DNA of 64,000 nucleotides from an uncultured Armatimonadota bacterium (GCA_903904815.1 CAIVDU010000004.1:1-64000); one strand, 5' to 3'; shown: positions 1-9,205, numbered from the stretch's first letter. Made by a program: numbers and translations. Notes: generated from the letters alone by a model not told the origin.

Positions 1-459
1 CATCCACGCGTGCTCGCATATCACTCGGGCCGTAGGCGTACGCTCGGAGAAACTCCAATTCCACTTTTCTTCCGGAATCTCCCGTGCTCTGCGGAGGATT
101 CCACCCGTGAATCCGCAGATCAAGTGCTCAAAAGCCCCGATCTCGCTCGACGGAGAATCCTCGTACATGCCTACGAGGTTACCGTGCACCCACCTTGCAA
201 CGATCCACCTGCGATAGCCGGGTCTCTTTGTTTACGAATATTATTGGCAACAGTGTTCAGCAACTAGGCCATCCTGAGCGCGGGCTTAGGATGCACGTTA
301 GAAGAATGCTCGTATGAATGGCGACGGTATACATGTCAGCGAATCACAACCGATCGCAGATATCGCCTTTGACAAGTCGATCGCGGCGAAAGCCTCGGTC
401 GGATCGCGATGGGTGTCGCGGTCGACGAATCCGTTTGGCAATACTAGGTCAGGTTAACA
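1..459. other. Intergenic stretch, no gene recognised
   Basis: Short open frames exist here, but none has a convincing start signal or a recognisable protein. Nothing in it looks like an RNA gene. It may be the upstream region of the ThuA-like gene that follows. Confidence 0.4.
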
Positions 460-1086
460 ATGGAGGCCGATTTGAATCGCGTTCTAGTTATTTGCGGTGA
501 CCAGTACCATCCTGCCGATGTCGTGATGTCTGGCTTAAGCGCCGCGGTTGGGCAAGAGTTTGGGTTTGAACAAGCTCCAGATGGGCCGTTATCGGGCTTG
601 GACGGCGAGTTTACGGCTATCGTTCTTGCCAAATTGAACGTATCCTCCCCTTCCGACAAAACCCCTTGGGCGAACGCGGAGAGCGATCTGCTGATCCGAA
701 AATTCGTGGAGGAGGGCAAGGGCCTATTCGTGATTCACGCCGGGACCGTTGGATATCGAGACGCGGCATCCATTCGTCGGATGACGGGTGGCGCCTTCCT
801 GCGACACCCAGAGGCCTGCGAAGTCGAGATCGCGCCTGCAACCTCTGGCCAAGAACACTCCGGCTTTGTCGTGCATGATGAGCACTACTTTGTAGAACTC
901 GACCCCGGCCAGGAGGTGTTTCTGAATTCCATCTCTAGCCATGGCGAGCAACCGGCGGGTTGGCGAAGCAAGTCTGGCAAGGGCCGCGTCTGCGTCATCA
1001 CCCCCGGACATTTCCAAGACGTCTGGTCCCACGATCAATTCCAGAAGCTGCTTCAGACTGAACTGAAACGGGTTGCGAATGGGTAG
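460..1086 (+). CDS. ThuA-like domain protein
   Basis: A 208-residue soluble protein resembling the ThuA-like (trehalose utilisation, type 1 glutamine amidotransferase-like) family. It begins with a strand reading RVLVICGDQYHP and later has GLFVIHAGTVGY, GGAFLRHP and GRVCVITPGHFQDVW, the order of conserved blocks in ThuA proteins. The family usually lies in sugar catabolic clusters and its exact reaction is unknown. No signal peptide is seen. The start is ambiguous: ATG at 460, or TTG at 472 preceded by GGAGG five bases upstream, which would begin the protein at MNRVLVIC. It is followed by a tRNA gene on the other strand, so it appears monocistronic. Confidence 0.75.
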   Translation: MEADLNRVLVICGDQYHPADVVMSGLSAAVGQEFGFEQAPDGPLSGLDGEFTAIVLAKLNVSSPSDKTPWANAESDLLIRKFVEEGKGLFVIHAGTVGYRDAASIRRMTGGAFLRHPEACEVEIAPATSGQEHSGFVVHDEHYFVELDPGQEVFLNSISSHGEQPAGWRSKSGKGRVCVITPGHFQDVWSHDQFQKLLQTELKRVANG

Positions 1087-1149
1087 TGGTTCTCCCGTGA
1101 GCGGCTCTTAGGACGCACTCTTACCGGAGAGCGAGGGACCATTGGGAGA

Positions 1150-1224
1150 TGGTGGGCGGTACAGGATTTGAACCTGTGACCCCTACAGTGTCATTGTAGT
1201 GCTCTACCACTGAGCTAACCGCCC
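1150..1224 (-). tRNA. tRNA-Val (GAC anticodon)
   Basis: On the minus strand the sequence folds into a full cloverleaf. It has acceptor stem GGGCGGT/ACCGCCC, D-arm GCTC/GAGC, anticodon stem CTACA/TGTAG with loop ATGACAC (anticodon GAC, valine) and T-arm ACAGG/CCTGT with loop TTCAAAT. The 3' CCA is encoded in the DNA at 1152-1150. Confidence 0.96.
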
Positions 1225-1292
1225 GACAAGGTCCAACAGTATACCGCGCGGCAGGCGGGTGTGCAACACCCCCTCCCATTCAATCGGGCCGA

Positions 1293-2090
1293 CTACCTTC
1301 GTGAGCCGTGCCGATGATGAGGTTTTTTCAAGCTGAGATAACTGGCGACGGTGGCTGGAACTGGCGCTGCGGTCGCGACGGGGGCTGCCGAGCCCCCATC
1401 GGTGGTGATTTCGTTGTTATTAGGCGTCAAATGGGAAATGGTTAGCTTGCCTCCACCATCGGAATCGACTTCTACAACATTGCAATCGTAAATATCTATT
1501 TTAGTGAATCCCGTCCCTGCTGAAGACCCGGTGCCTGCAGTGGATGTGAGAACGAATGTCGAGCCGGAAACACCGGTGGTGGCTCCGTGTGTCTTCACGA
1601 TCACCCTTACGGTCGAGCCCGCCGCCGCGATCTTGCCGGTGCTTGCCAGTACGCCCGACGTCTTACCTGCAGCTGGCAGCGAGATGGAGAGCATTCCTAG
1701 GGTTGGACTACTCGTACTGACTTGCATAGCGGTGACCGTTGTGCCCGGCAGCAGAGAAAACACATGTCCGTCGCCCGTATGGATCATCGTGGGGCCTTGG
1801 CTGCCCTTGCAAATCACCGAGTCACCGAGAGTGAACGGAATGTTCCCGAGGTAGGTGGGCGCTGCGGGCACTTGGACTCCGTATGAGGTCATCGTGTCGC
1901 CCGGCGCAAGCGTCACATAGAACGGGAACACCGGATCGTTCCCAGGGATATTCAGCAAGTACGGTCGGTGGTGCTTGGTCTTCTTGACTTTGACGTGGTG
2001 CTTCACTTTGTGCTTGCCGGAATGAACGACCGCTTGGGGTGGGTTCAGGACGAGGGCATTTCCTACGAAGCACGCGAGGATCGGCAACAT
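1293..2090 (-). CDS. Secreted FecR-like domain protein (copy 1)
   Basis: A 265-residue exported protein with an N-terminal hydrophobic signal (MLPILACFVGNALVL), a basic His/Lys-rich linker and a FecR-like fold. It has LAPGDTM, a DGHVFSLLPGTTV strand and the characteristic TTGVSGSTFVL block. FecR domains outside siderophore uptake are common periplasmic modules of unknown ligand. The C-terminus is basic and His-rich (KKPHHRHGSRR). An upstream GTG at 2108 is possible, but the ATG at 2090 lies six bases after TATAAA, which fits the leaderless pattern of this window. It follows a CHASE2 cyclase on the same strand, and the pair is repeated at 4014-6567. Function is unknown; a periplasmic sensor or partner of the cyclase is an inference. 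Confidence 0.7.
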   Translation of the reverse strand: MLPILACFVGNALVLNPPQAVVHSGKHKVKHHVKVKKTKHHRPYLLNIPGNDPVFPFYVTLAPGDTMTSYGVQVPAAPTYLGNIPFTLGDSVICKGSQGPTMIHTGDGHVFSLLPGTTVTAMQVSTSSPTLGMLSISLPAAGKTSGVLASTGKIAAAGSTVRVIVKTHGATTGVSGSTFVLTSTAGTGSSAGTGFTKIDIYDCNVVEVDSDGGGKLTISHLTPNNNEITTDGGSAAPVATAAPVPATVASYLSLKKPHHRHGSRR

Positions 2091-2096
2091 GAGAGC

Positions 2097-2102
2097 TTTA
2101 TA
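2097..2102 (-). promoter_or_regulatory. -10-like element of a leaderless start (FecR-like copy 1)
   Basis: TATAAA on the minus strand ends six bases before the ATG at 2090. No ribosome binding site is present. Confidence 0.45.
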
Positions 2103-2143
2103 GCACACTCTTTCAAAAACTGTTAAATGGCTATGGCTTTGGC

Positions 2144-3916
2144 CTACGAGAGTCGTGAGACTTCGACGGCTTCTTCAAAACCTTTCACGACCGCGTGGGT
2201 GATCACTTCGCAGTTTTCTTCGTCGGCAATCAGCCGCCTCGCTACCGGTCCGACCGCTACCGTCACGTTCAGAGGGCCGCAAAGACTTTGGATTCGTTGG
2301 GCGAGGTGGACCGTACTGCCAGAGCTACTCCAAACCTTCTTGCCCGCTTCATATACGTAGTCGCCTCCCACGATTCCTGATTCGAATCCAAGCGCTACCT
2401 GAACGTTGATCCCTTGTTTGGCGGCAATTTCTTCGGTGGCCTTGACGAGTTCCTTGCAGCAATCTGAACACCTCAGTGCGTGATGACGTGTATGTTTGTT
2501 CCTGAAAACTGCAATAAATCCGTCCCCTAGAGTCCGCTCGATCTGGCCCCCGCAACGCTCCACGATCGGAGTGTAACGGCGAAAAAGGGAGTCTAAAAGT
2601 GGCTGGTATCGGCCCCGGCCGATCGAATTCAGAAGCTTTGTAGACCCTTTGATGTCCAAAAACAACACAGTCGCCTCTTCTGCGGGACTCGGGGGAGAAA
2701 GCTCAACTTCGTCCGTCCAGTATCTTCCGAGCACGATTCCCGCGAGCGATGAAAGCACAATCACGCTCCCAGGGATGGTCGTCGAGAGGATCATGTCTTG
2801 GTTAAGCGCGAACCACCGTTGGGTCTCCGCGCATACGATGGCCAGGGCAACCAAACCAGAGACCGCGACTAAAGCACGCTTGGTGCGCAGCGCAAGAAAC
2901 GCTCCGAAGCCTAACGCGAGACAATAGGGATAGAACACCTCGTTAGGGACGTCCTGAAATTGGTCATGATGAGCCAGCAAAGCCGTGTTCGTCATCTGGG
3001 CGATGTAGTCGAGCCCGTGCATCCGCCCGAGGGCAGTATCGACGTTGTCTGCGTTGCCCGAATATCCAATGATGACGAGCTTGTCGCGAAATAGACTCTG
3101 TTTCGCTGGGTCTCGAAGCTGATTGAGGGCGGCCACGTAGTCGATGTGCTTGAATGGCGCCGGTGTACGGGTCCAACGCGCTTCGATAGCGTAGTTGGCA
3201 TCGAGATTCCACTCCAGTGACCCGGCGGACAGTCGTCGGTGAGTCTCGTCAAGAGATAGATTTGAGATTCCAATCCCTTGAGACTGCAGCGCTGCCGAGA
3301 TCGGAGCATAGAGGATTCGCTTGCCAGTTGTTGAGTCCTCCTGGATCGGATTAGCCCCAATGAACGAATTCTGTGTCGCTTCGTTGAAGATGCTTCCCAG
3401 CCGCACACGGTCCGACTGAGTGTCGTCCCATACAGGTATTCGGAGCATCGGGCCTTTCACAATAGGCCCACTGGTGTCCATGTCAACCGAGCTTTGGTCG
3501 TCGTGCGAGGTCGCCAGGGTGACTCGCAAGGACTTCAACGACGCGAGAGTGGTATGAAGTTCTCGGTCTTCGGAACTGATGTTGTTGAACATCACGTCGA
3601 ACAACGCAACCTTCGCCCCTGCTTCGTCGAGGAGCGAAAGAAACTGGGCATAGGAGGAGTGAGGAGGAAACTTCACGTCCGGCCCGAGGCCGAGCTTCTG
3701 CCCAGTAGACTCGTCGAAAGTCACCACAACGATGTCCTTGTTTGGCAGTGGGAAGGACCGCATGCCGGCGGCTCTTTGATTGTCTTCCACCGCAAGCGAG
3801 TTGAGGGCGCCCACCCCCTCAAACAGCGCGAAAGAAGCGCCAAGAGCGAGACTCGCCACAGTCAACGGAAGGATCAACAGGTGGATCAGCTTTCGATGAG
3901 CAGCGGCGAGTCGCAT
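2144..3916 (-). CDS. CHASE2 domain class III nucleotide cyclase (copy 1)
   Basis: A 590-residue membrane protein. TM1 is near residues 13-33, then an extracytoplasmic CHASE2 sensor (about 40-330, with IVVVTFDESTGQKLG and AGAKVALFDVMF), then three membrane segments (about 335-405) and a C-terminal class III adenylyl/guanylyl cyclase domain (about 412-580). Both metal aspartates are visible (VLFLDIKGST near 420 and TLGDGFIAVF). The residues that usually select ATP and stabilise the transition state differ: the Lys of the KxxGD region is Arg (ERTLGD), and the canonical VN is VH (STVHLAQRI). Activity and substrate are therefore uncertain. The FecR-like gene starts 35 bases after its stop. It is a close paralogue of the protein at 4789-6567. 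Confidence 0.9.
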   Translation of the reverse strand: MRLAAAHRKLIHLLILPLTVASLALGASFALFEGVGALNSLAVEDNQRAAGMRSFPLPNKDIVVVTFDESTGQKLGLGPDVKFPPHSSYAQFLSLLDEAGAKVALFDVMFNNISSEDRELHTTLASLKSLRVTLATSHDDQSSVDMDTSGPIVKGPMLRIPVWDDTQSDRVRLGSIFNEATQNSFIGANPIQEDSTTGKRILYAPISAALQSQGIGISNLSLDETHRRLSAGSLEWNLDANYAIEARWTRTPAPFKHIDYVAALNQLRDPAKQSLFRDKLVIIGYSGNADNVDTALGRMHGLDYIAQMTNTALLAHHDQFQDVPNEVFYPYCLALGFGAFLALRTKRALVAVSGLVALAIVCAETQRWFALNQDMILSTTIPGSVIVLSSLAGIVLGRYWTDEVELSPPSPAEEATVLFLDIKGSTKLLNSIGRGRYQPLLDSLFRRYTPIVERCGGQIERTLGDGFIAVFRNKHTRHHALRCSDCCKELVKATEEIAAKQGINVQVALGFESGIVGGDYVYEAGKKVWSSSGSTVHLAQRIQSLCGPLNVTVAVGPVARRLIADEENCEVITHAVVKGFEEAVEVSRLS

Positions 3917-4013
3917 AGGAGTTACTCTCCGACCGTAAGCGTTCTCAGCGGCCAGACTTTCTCAAACCAGCGAACGAGCGTTTTCAAAACAAGTTCACAC
4001 ATCCAATCCGCGA

Positions 4014-4733
4014 CTACCGGTGGGTGATCGGGCCCTTGGAGGGGATAGTGATCTCTTCGGCTACCGATCCATCGTTGTCGTACGTGTTGCCATCCTTGTT
4101 CACGAAGTGTGCGGACTGGCAGTCGAACAGGCTGATGACAGTCGAGTCACCCACGAGTCTCAACACGAAGGTCGAGCCCATCACGCCAGTGGTCGATCCG
4201 GTCGTCTTGACAATGACCTTGCCCCCCGCGTCAACCGCATAGGCTTCACCGGCAAGCAAAAGCTCGTTACCGTGCCTCCCGCCGTGCAGACCACTACTGC
4301 CCAGCAATCCGCCCTTATAGAGGAAAAGGTAGTCCTTTTCCGAATCTCTTGACTTGGAATCTGGAGCGTCTTCCCGATCCTTGGCGTGAGCGGAGATTTT
4401 CGTGTTGGGCAAGAGGGTAAATACGTGCCCGTCACCGGTATGAAGCAAACTAGCGCCTTGACTCTCTGAGCCAGTAATGACGGTGTCTCCATCATCCATT
4501 TTGAGCTCACCTGCGTAGTGGTCGGACTCAATGCTATTCCCATGCTGAATCAGGGTGTCGCCTGGGGCAAGAGTAACGTAGAAGGGCAGCGTTGGACCAC
4601 CTAGTACGGTCGCCATCCCAACTGGGCTTTTTCGCGTTCGGGCCAAGACGGTAGGTACTTTACCAGTGCCGGAAATCGGCGCCTTGTGCGATACAAGAGC
4701 ATTTGCAAATAGGCAGGTGATGATGGATAGCAC
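4014..4733 (-). CDS. Secreted FecR-like domain protein (copy 2)
   Basis: A 239-residue paralogue of the product at 1293-2090. It has an N-terminal signal sequence (VLSIITCLFANALVS), then LPFYVTLAPGDTL, DGHVFTLLPNTKI and the TTGVMGSTFVL block that places it with FecR-like domains. The two copies share the order of these blocks but differ in the middle, where this one carries a charged insert (DREDAPDSKSRDSEKDY), and at the C-terminus. The GTG start at 4733 lies six bases downstream of a perfect TATAAT, so a leaderless transcript is likely even though a cyclase gene lies 55 bases upstream on the same strand. Its role beside the CHASE2 cyclase is not known. Confidence 0.7.
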   Translation of the reverse strand: MLSIITCLFANALVSHKAPISGTGKVPTVLARTRKSPVGMATVLGGPTLPFYVTLAPGDTLIQHGNSIESDHYAGELKMDDGDTVITGSESQGASLLHTGDGHVFTLLPNTKISAHAKDREDAPDSKSRDSEKDYLFLYKGGLLGSSGLHGGRHGNELLLAGEAYAVDAGGKVIVKTTGSTTGVMGSTFVLRLVGDSTVISLFDCQSAHFVNKDGNTYDNDGSVAEEITIPSKGPITHR

Positions 4734-4739
4734 CTGAAA

Positions 4740-4745
4740 ATTATA
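4740..4745 (-). promoter_or_regulatory. -10 element of a leaderless start (FecR-like copy 2)
   Basis: A consensus TATAAT on the minus strand ends six bases before the GTG at 4733. Transcription would begin at or next to the start codon. Confidence 0.6.
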
Positions 4746-4788
4746 ACACGGTGTTAGCCGATCAAAGCGTTAAGTTCTCTTTGTAGGA

Positions 4789-6567
4789 TCATAAGAGTCG
4801 AGATACTTCGATCTCTTCCTCAAATCCTTTCACCGCCGCGTGGGTAATGACTGGGCAAGTCTCCTCTTCGGCAATCAATCGCTTTGCCAGTGGGCCAACC
4901 GCTACGGTCAGATCCAGCGGACCGCATAGGCTCTGCAACCGCTGCGCAAGGTGAATCGCCTGCCCGGAACTGCTCCAAACCTTCTTTCCACCTTCACTCA
5001 CGTATCCACCGCCAATGATTCCAGACTCAAAACCGAGAGCGACTTCCACTTTGACCTCTTGACGCAAGGCCACTTCTCTCGTGATCTCCACCAGTTCTTT
5101 GGCGCATTGGGAGCAACGGAGCGCGTGGTGTCGCGAGCCTGCCTTGCGAAAGATAGCAATGAATCCGTCCCCGAGCGTTCGCTCAATCTTGCCACCGTTC
5201 TGATTCACGGTAAGCGTGTACTTTCCAAAGAGTCCGTCAAGCAACTCTTGGTACCGGTCTCGGCCAATCGAATTGAGAAGCTTGGTCGACCCCTTGATGT
5301 CCAAGAAGAGTACAGTCGCTTCCTCGGAGGCTGATGGCGGAGAAAGATCGACATCGTCTGTCCAATAACGCGCGAACAGTACTCCAGTGACCGAAGTCAG
5401 GATCATCATACTGAGAGGGCGAGCTGCTGGAAGGTATAGATCCTGTGAAACTGCCATCCATCTTTGCAATCCAAAACAGGTCGCGGCAAGCCCTGCCACG
5501 CCGATCGCGCCGAGAAGGACCCGTTTAGTCCGGAAGGCAAGAAATGCCGCGAAACATAGGGTGAAGCAGTAGGGAAGGTAGATCCCATCACTCGCAACTT
5601 GGAATTGTGAGTTGTAGGCAAGCAGGGCAGTGTTCGTCATCTGCGCGATGAAGTCAACACCATGGATGCGGCCGAAGGGAGCCGTTTCGTGCATGTCTTC
5701 CGGCCCGTAGTAGCCGATAATCACGATCTTGTCTCGAAAGGGCGCACTCTTAGCGGGGTCGTTCGAACCCAGCGCATTGTAAGCATCGACATAGTCCCAA
5801 TGGTTAAAAGGAGTTGCCTTTTCCGTCCATCGGGCATCGATTGCAAGATTCTGGTTCAGGTTCCACTGAAGCGCGTCCGCCGTCAGTCTCTGGTGCAGTT
5901 CGTCCAGGACCAGTTTGGAACTCGGGACTCCATGGGACTGCAGTGCGGCCGAGAGCGGCGCATAGACGATTTGACGCTGGGAGTTTGTATCACGCTGGAT
6001 TGGGTTGCCACCCAGAAGGAGTGAGTTCGCCTCAGCTTTCAGCTCGAACACGCTTCCCACTCGGACTCGGTCTGACTTCGGATCGTCCCATACCGAAATC
6101 GGATACATCGGACCGTGGGGAATCGGTCCAGGCGTCATGTCTTTCCCCTCGACATTTGAGGTTGCCAGAGTGACATTGAGCGTCTTAAGGGAGTGTAGGA
6201 CGGTTCGAAATCCTTCATCCCCTGGTTTCGGAACGCCGAAGATCACGTCCAGGAGCGCCACTTTGGCGCCCGCCTGATCCAGCCGCTTCAGCATCTCCGC
6301 ATGAAACTTCCGAGGTACGCGCGTTACGTCGGGCCCGAGACCAAGCCGACCGGGGGTCTCCGAATCAAACGTCACCACCACGATGTCGGGATTCGGCTCC
6401 GCATGCGAACGCATCGCTTCGGCATGCTGTTTATCCTCCACCGACAGGCCATTCAATACCTTCACGTGGTCAAACAGGAACGTCGAGACATTCATCGCTA
6501 CTAGCGCCACCACTACTGGGAGAGCCACCAGGTAGAGGATTTTGCGGTGCAGTGCAGAGAGTCTCAT
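4789..6567 (-). CDS. CHASE2 domain class III nucleotide cyclase (copy 2)
   Basis: A 592-residue paralogue of 2144-3916 with the same architecture. TM1 is near the N-terminus, the CHASE2 domain covers about residues 40-335 (IVVVTFDSETPGRLGLG, AGAKVALLDVIF), three membrane segments follow, and a class III cyclase domain starts near 412. Metal aspartates are in VLFLDIKGST (about 422) and TLGDGFIAIF. The substrate-selecting Lys is replaced (IERTLGD) and VN reads IH (SGQAIHLAQRL), the same deviations as in copy 1. They therefore predate the duplication and are probably functional. CHASE2 is an extracytoplasmic sensor domain, so the protein should turn an envelope signal into a cytoplasmic nucleotide signal. 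Confidence 0.9.
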   Translation of the reverse strand: MRLSALHRKILYLVALPVVVALVAMNVSTFLFDHVKVLNGLSVEDKQHAEAMRSHAEPNPDIVVVTFDSETPGRLGLGPDVTRVPRKFHAEMLKRLDQAGAKVALLDVIFGVPKPGDEGFRTVLHSLKTLNVTLATSNVEGKDMTPGPIPHGPMYPISVWDDPKSDRVRVGSVFELKAEANSLLLGGNPIQRDTNSQRQIVYAPLSAALQSHGVPSSKLVLDELHQRLTADALQWNLNQNLAIDARWTEKATPFNHWDYVDAYNALGSNDPAKSAPFRDKIVIIGYYGPEDMHETAPFGRIHGVDFIAQMTNTALLAYNSQFQVASDGIYLPYCFTLCFAAFLAFRTKRVLLGAIGVAGLAATCFGLQRWMAVSQDLYLPAARPLSMMILTSVTGVLFARYWTDDVDLSPPSASEEATVLFLDIKGSTKLLNSIGRDRYQELLDGLFGKYTLTVNQNGGKIERTLGDGFIAIFRKAGSRHHALRCSQCAKELVEITREVALRQEVKVEVALGFESGIIGGGYVSEGGKKVWSSSGQAIHLAQRLQSLCGPLDLTVAVGPLAKRLIAEEETCPVITHAAVKGFEEEIEVSRLL

Positions 6568-6641
6568 TTGGCTAGTCCATCAAATCTTCAATAGATAGTC
6601 ACCTATGATAACCGCGTGTCCCTGATTCGTGTAACTGCGAC

Positions 6642-7937
6642 CTAGGCCATCGCTAACTCTGGGGCCGGTTCATCGTCCACCACCGGAGTTCCCTCGGGCA
6701 GATTGGCCTTGGCTCTAGGAATGAATGGCACTAACACGAGGATAAAGCATGTGGTAGTCATCGTGGCAAAAAGGGCCAAGCCGAACCCGCCTCGGTCGTA
6801 AAGCCACGACCCGAAAACGTCGCTCCAGTCGCCTGCAAAGATCGAAGCCGAATAGTAGAACATCATCGCGGCGCCTTCCAACTCCTTAGGGCAACACCGA
6901 ACGAGCAGGTCCAAGTAAGCGCCGACCGGAATCCCACACGTGCAGCCCGCCAGAAAGGCGATGGCATAAGCTTGCCAAGTCGAGTGGATGAGCAGGAATA
7001 TCGCTCCGCCCATGACCCCAAAGATCGTTCCGACGACGTAGATTGGAAGCAGCCTAAACCTCAGGCAGATCCCCGCGTAGCCCACTGAACTCAGCACGGT
7101 GCCCAAACGAATCAGGCTCGAAGTGTTGCCATACTGCGACTCCGTAAGGTGAACGGTTTTCGTCAGATAGAAGAATAAGGGCGTTCCCCAACCTGGGGCA
7201 AAAGCCCACAAGAGCATCGCGATGGAAGGAACATAAATCTCCTTATGCCGGGCCAACCTCTTTAAGCCATCCCAAACGCCTTCTGGAATGACGCTCTGAA
7301 CAAGTTCGGTGTCGACGTCGAAGATCTTCGCCGGCCTCCAGAGTCCGATGGCGAAAATCGGCACGGTGGCAATCGCCGAGAGGATGAAGGGAAGTCCGGG
7401 AGCTGCCTTTAGAGTTGCTTCGCCAATCTGTCCGGACAAAACCGTTGAGACGACGACCCCCAGACTCACGAACACGTTCGATATTGACGCCAGCCGCCCG
7501 GTCATTCCGTGCGCCTTCCCGACCGTTGCAATCAACCCTCTCGTTGCCGCGCCGAGGAACAGAGAAAGCACGACGGTGACGCAAACTCCGCCTATGAGCC
7601 AACCGTAGGTCATGGGTGAACGACCGATGACGATGTACGTGATGGCCAAGGCGGGCGCGGCTAAGAGAAAGTAGGCTCTGTCCCCGAATTGGGCCGGCCT
7701 CCAACGATCTCGTAAAAATCCAAACGCAAATCCAAACCAGACGGGCACGTCGGTTAGCAGGCCAAAGGTGGCGACCTCAGTAGCCGGAAGCTTGAGATGG
7801 TCTTTCAGGATGAACTGCAGTCCAACCCCAAATACTCCCATGATTGCAAACTGCATGGCGAATACGACAAGGGCACAGTAAAATCCAACAAATCGATCCG
7901 TCTTGTGGACGCCCTTCGAGTTCATAGCAATTGACAT
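6642..7937 (-). CDS. MFS-type transporter, folate-biopterin/BT1-like
   Basis: A 431-residue polytopic inner-membrane protein with about 12 hydrophobic segments, beginning FVGFYCALVVFAMQFAIMGVFGVGLQFILKDHL. The overall pattern (LPATEVATFGLLTDVPVWFGFAFGFLRDRW) recalls the BT1/PMT branch of the major facilitator superfamily. The C-terminal tail is acidic. The substrate cannot be told from sequence. Upstream is an extended -10 (TGGTATAGT) ending 11 bases before the ATG, giving a very short leader. It diverges from the Gfo/Idh oxidoreductase at 8148, so the 210 bases between them serve both. Confidence 0.75.
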   Translation of the reverse strand: MSIAMNSKGVHKTDRFVGFYCALVVFAMQFAIMGVFGVGLQFILKDHLKLPATEVATFGLLTDVPVWFGFAFGFLRDRWRPAQFGDRAYFLLAAPALAITYIVIGRSPMTYGWLIGGVCVTVVLSLFLGAATRGLIATVGKAHGMTGRLASISNVFVSLGVVVSTVLSGQIGEATLKAAPGLPFILSAIATVPIFAIGLWRPAKIFDVDTELVQSVIPEGVWDGLKRLARHKEIYVPSIAMLLWAFAPGWGTPLFFYLTKTVHLTESQYGNTSSLIRLGTVLSSVGYAGICLRFRLLPIYVVGTIFGVMGGAIFLLIHSTWQAYAIAFLAGCTCGIPVGAYLDLLVRCCPKELEGAAMMFYYSASIFAGDWSDVFGSWLYDRGGFGLALFATMTTTCFILVLVPFIPRAKANLPEGTPVVDDEPAPELAMA

Positions 7938-7948
7938 TGAATCCGAAC

Positions 7949-7957
7949 ACTATACCA
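7949..7957 (-). promoter_or_regulatory. Extended -10 promoter of the MFS gene
   Basis: TGGTATAGT on the minus strand contains TATAGT preceded by the extended TGn motif. It ends 11 bases before the ATG at 7937. Confidence 0.45.
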
Positions 7958-8134
7958 AGATTGATCAGGCTGTGACCCAGTTTTTGGAGTGCTATGCCCG
8001 GTTTTTGGGAACAGAGCGCTTCTGATTTGAACCGGCTGAGAATACGTATCTCCAAACTTAATGGCTTCCCATCCAAACCGCGAGTGGGTCGCCCAAAAGC
8101 ATGAACTTAGCGGACCAGAGGAACTGAAATGGGC

Positions 8135-8140
8135 TAAAAT
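8135..8140 (+). promoter_or_regulatory. -10 element of a leaderless start (Gfo/Idh gene)
   Basis: TAAAAT ends seven bases before the GTG at 8148, with no ribosome binding site between them. Confidence 0.6.
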
Positions 8141-8147
8141 CGACCCC

Positions 8148-9131
8148 GTGGCAACTCACCTAGGTTGGATCGGAACAGCTCACATTCACACCCCTGGATT
8201 CTCAAACGAGGTCCTAAAGCGCGGCCTTTCGTGCGCAGGCGTATGGGATCACGACGCGGAGCGGGCTCAAAAGAACGCGGAGAAGTTGGGCGGACCGGTA
8301 CTGACCGTCGCCGAACTCGCGCAGGACGCTTCCATCGACGGCTACGTCATTTGCAGCGAGACCGTGCATCACCTTGAGCTTGTGAAGCAACTGGTGGGCG
8401 CCGGCAAGCCGATGTTCATCGAGAAACCGATGGGATTCAGCGCCGACCAGTCGAAAGCAATCCTCCAGTTGCTCGATGAGCACAAGATCGTTTTTCAGAC
8501 CGGATACTTCAGCCGAGGAATCGCGAACTTCCGTGCCCTCAAGCAGAAGGTCGACGAAGGCTTCTTCGGCACGGTGACACGAGTTCGAGCGAGCAACTGC
8601 CATAGCGGCGCTCTCGGAGGATGGTTCGACACCGACTGGCGATGGATGGCCGATCGGTCTCAGGCGGGAGTTGGCGCATTTGGCGACCTCGGGACCCACG
8701 TTCTCGACATCTTAATCTGGATGTTCGGGGGAATCTCATCTGCAACCGGCGTTCTCTCCATGGGCACCAGCCGATATGAGGGCTGCGACGAATTGGGCGA
8801 GGCGCTGTTCAAGTTTAGCAACGGAGCCATCGGAACTCTTGCCGCCTCTTGGGACGATGTTGCTGACCCAGTACGCATCCAGGTCAGCGGTACGAAGGGC
8901 GCGGCTACCCTCGGCTCTGAACTGTTGGTCGCTGGTCCGGACGGCAAATTCGAGAAGGTCGAAGGGGTCGCCGCTCCCGCCGGCTTCAACGCTTTCCTGG
9001 ATTACTTGGAAGGACATCCGGCCGAACTCGTCACCGCCCGAGAGGCTGCCAATCGCGACATCGTCATGGACGCAATCTACAAGGGCGCCGAGTCCCAAAG
9101 CTGGATCCAAATTCCGACCGACTGGCACTAG
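8148..9131 (+). CDS. Gfo/Idh/MocA family oxidoreductase
   Basis: A 327-residue cytoplasmic NAD(P)-dependent dehydrogenase. The N-terminal Rossmann fold begins THLGWIGTAHIHTPGF, and the family signature EKP is present (GKPMFIEKPMG). A C-terminal alpha/beta domain contains DLGTHVLDILIWMFG with the catalytic-type His. Substrates in this family are usually sugars or inositols; the exact one is unknown. The start was set at the GTG at 8148 because the protein aligns with the family from this point and TAAAAT lies seven bases upstream. An in-frame ATG at 8061 would add 29 residues unlike the family. It is divergent from an MFS carrier, which may import its substrate. Confidence 0.85.
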   Translation: MATHLGWIGTAHIHTPGFSNEVLKRGLSCAGVWDHDAERAQKNAEKLGGPVLTVAELAQDASIDGYVICSETVHHLELVKQLVGAGKPMFIEKPMGFSADQSKAILQLLDEHKIVFQTGYFSRGIANFRALKQKVDEGFFGTVTRVRASNCHSGALGGWFDTDWRWMADRSQAGVGAFGDLGTHVLDILIWMFGGISSATGVLSMGTSRYEGCDELGEALFKFSNGAIGTLAASWDDVADPVRIQVSGTKGAATLGSELLVAGPDGKFEKVEGVAAPAGFNAFLDYLEGHPAELVTAREAANRDIVMDAIYKGAESQSWIQIPTDWH

Positions 9132-9205
9132 TTTCACGCGCTCTCCTTGTTCGCCCGCCGCAAGAGGCGACAAGGGGGGGCGCCTTGATGGCTCCCGGAT
9201 TGCCG

